Source of the DNA: Sipunculus nudus | Taxonomy: Eukaryota; Annelida; Sipuncula; Golfingiida; Sipunculidae | Reading direction: 5' to 3' | Assembly: GCA_026874595.1 (NCBI GenBank) | Contig: CM049314.1 | Span: forward strand, 70,258,300 to 70,322,299 | DNA length: 64,000 bases | The notes under the pieces: model-generated | What the model was told of the DNA's origin: nothing | The model's database searches: none | What the model saw: only the letters and a program-made list of their open reading frames with translations | Shown: piece after piece, positions 63,409 through 64,000 of the stretch | Numbering within the stretch: position 1 is the first letter of the stretch | Layout: the number at the start of each line of letters is the position of its first letter | Program-made: the position numbers and the translations under genes

Positions 63409-64000
63409 TTTATTTAATTTATTTACATGGATTGTATAACTAGTTATAATAAATGATACGATGCACTCTCCTTGGCAAGGCTAATGGCGCGGTCGGTGGT
63501 CTGCAGAGGTGGAGGGAATTACCGACTTGGACGGGCTACTACATCCCACTCTCAAATTGTAGTTCACTCATCTCTCCATAGATAGCAGCGGGGTGAGGGT
63601 CTGTTGTCCCTTAGAGTCTTGATCAAATTATTTGAGGGCTTTCTTTTGCAAGAGAGAATTCATTTTTTTATTCTTATCTATGCAGATCCGGACCATATTT
63701 CTTCATTACTTTTAGCCATTTTGTACATGATCTGATTGCTTGAAATGCTCAACGTAAAAAAAAAAGACATTGGTCAAATTATTAAAGTGCCCAAAAGAGC
63801 CTGGTCGATATAACCTGCGCGAACCAAAACAAACAAAAAACTTAGTACAGGATTCTCCGACAGAGGTCTCCCCGCTACGTTGTAACAAGAGAACACCAGA
63901 AAGAGTGAGCGAACTAGACGCATATATCTCTGATTTCACCACATGCGTTGGCTTATCACCTTACACTGTTAACTTCAGAGAGACATCAGTAATACTTTGT

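Overview
This window looks like nuclear DNA from a marine invertebrate. It is AT-rich, almost gene-empty and saturated with small DNA-transposon remnants, minisatellites and microsatellites. Two repeat signatures resemble families I associate with mollusc and other lophotrochozoan or amphioxus genomes: the 'agagcaccac...ctggtgacctctgacctca' family and the 'caccaaggaggttatgttttcac...gaaattttcaggg' family. The organism call (probably a mollusc) is an inference of low certainty. Almost every open frame over 60 codons here lacks coding character. I found no rRNA, tRNA, CRISPR or operon structure.

Genes. The clearest exon is on the minus strand at 6514-6813. It has a good splice acceptor, a 5' UTR, an ATG after an in-frame stop, and 33 codons ending at a strong GTAAGT donor. 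The peptide (Ser/Pro-rich start, then RYLAVKVVMLDDT and FHVP) matches the first beta strands of a FERM domain, most like FARP1/FARP2 (FERM, RhoGEF and PH protein). If so, the bases above 6813 may be largely 5' intron and upstream DNA, and the rest of the gene lies below 6514, probably outside the window. A second candidate is a compact plus-strand mini-gene at about 55.46-56.09 kb: GC-rich promoter, TATA-like box, non-coding first exon, intron, 46-codon ORF and poly(A) signal. It sits entirely between 14-bp inverted repeats (55149-57085), so it may be carried by a transposon. A weaker candidate is a membrane-segment exon on the minus strand at 43082-43247.

Mobile DNA by region. 7-9.5 kb: a dispersed repeat and a 15-copy CT-rich minisatellite. 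13-17.6 kb: TA-flanked and AT-rich MITEs, a TGACCT-rich degenerate array, and a 280-bp tandem array between short inverted ends. 21-27 kb: more MITEs, and a nested insertion whose uninterrupted paralogue is also present. 32-41 kb: three non-autonomous hAT-like elements with 8-bp target-site duplications. 44.8-46.8 kb: a 2-kb foldback element with arms built of tandem A-rich repeats. 48-63.4 kb: two MITE families ending in (G)GCCCCTTTA, a 397-bp element with a GCGGAT motif, the gene-bearing TIR element, and long (TA)n and (GT)n tracts. Several relatively GC-rich, repeat-free blocks (for example 42.85-43.47, 51.5-51.95 and 59.4-59.6 kb) look like candidate conserved non-coding sequence.
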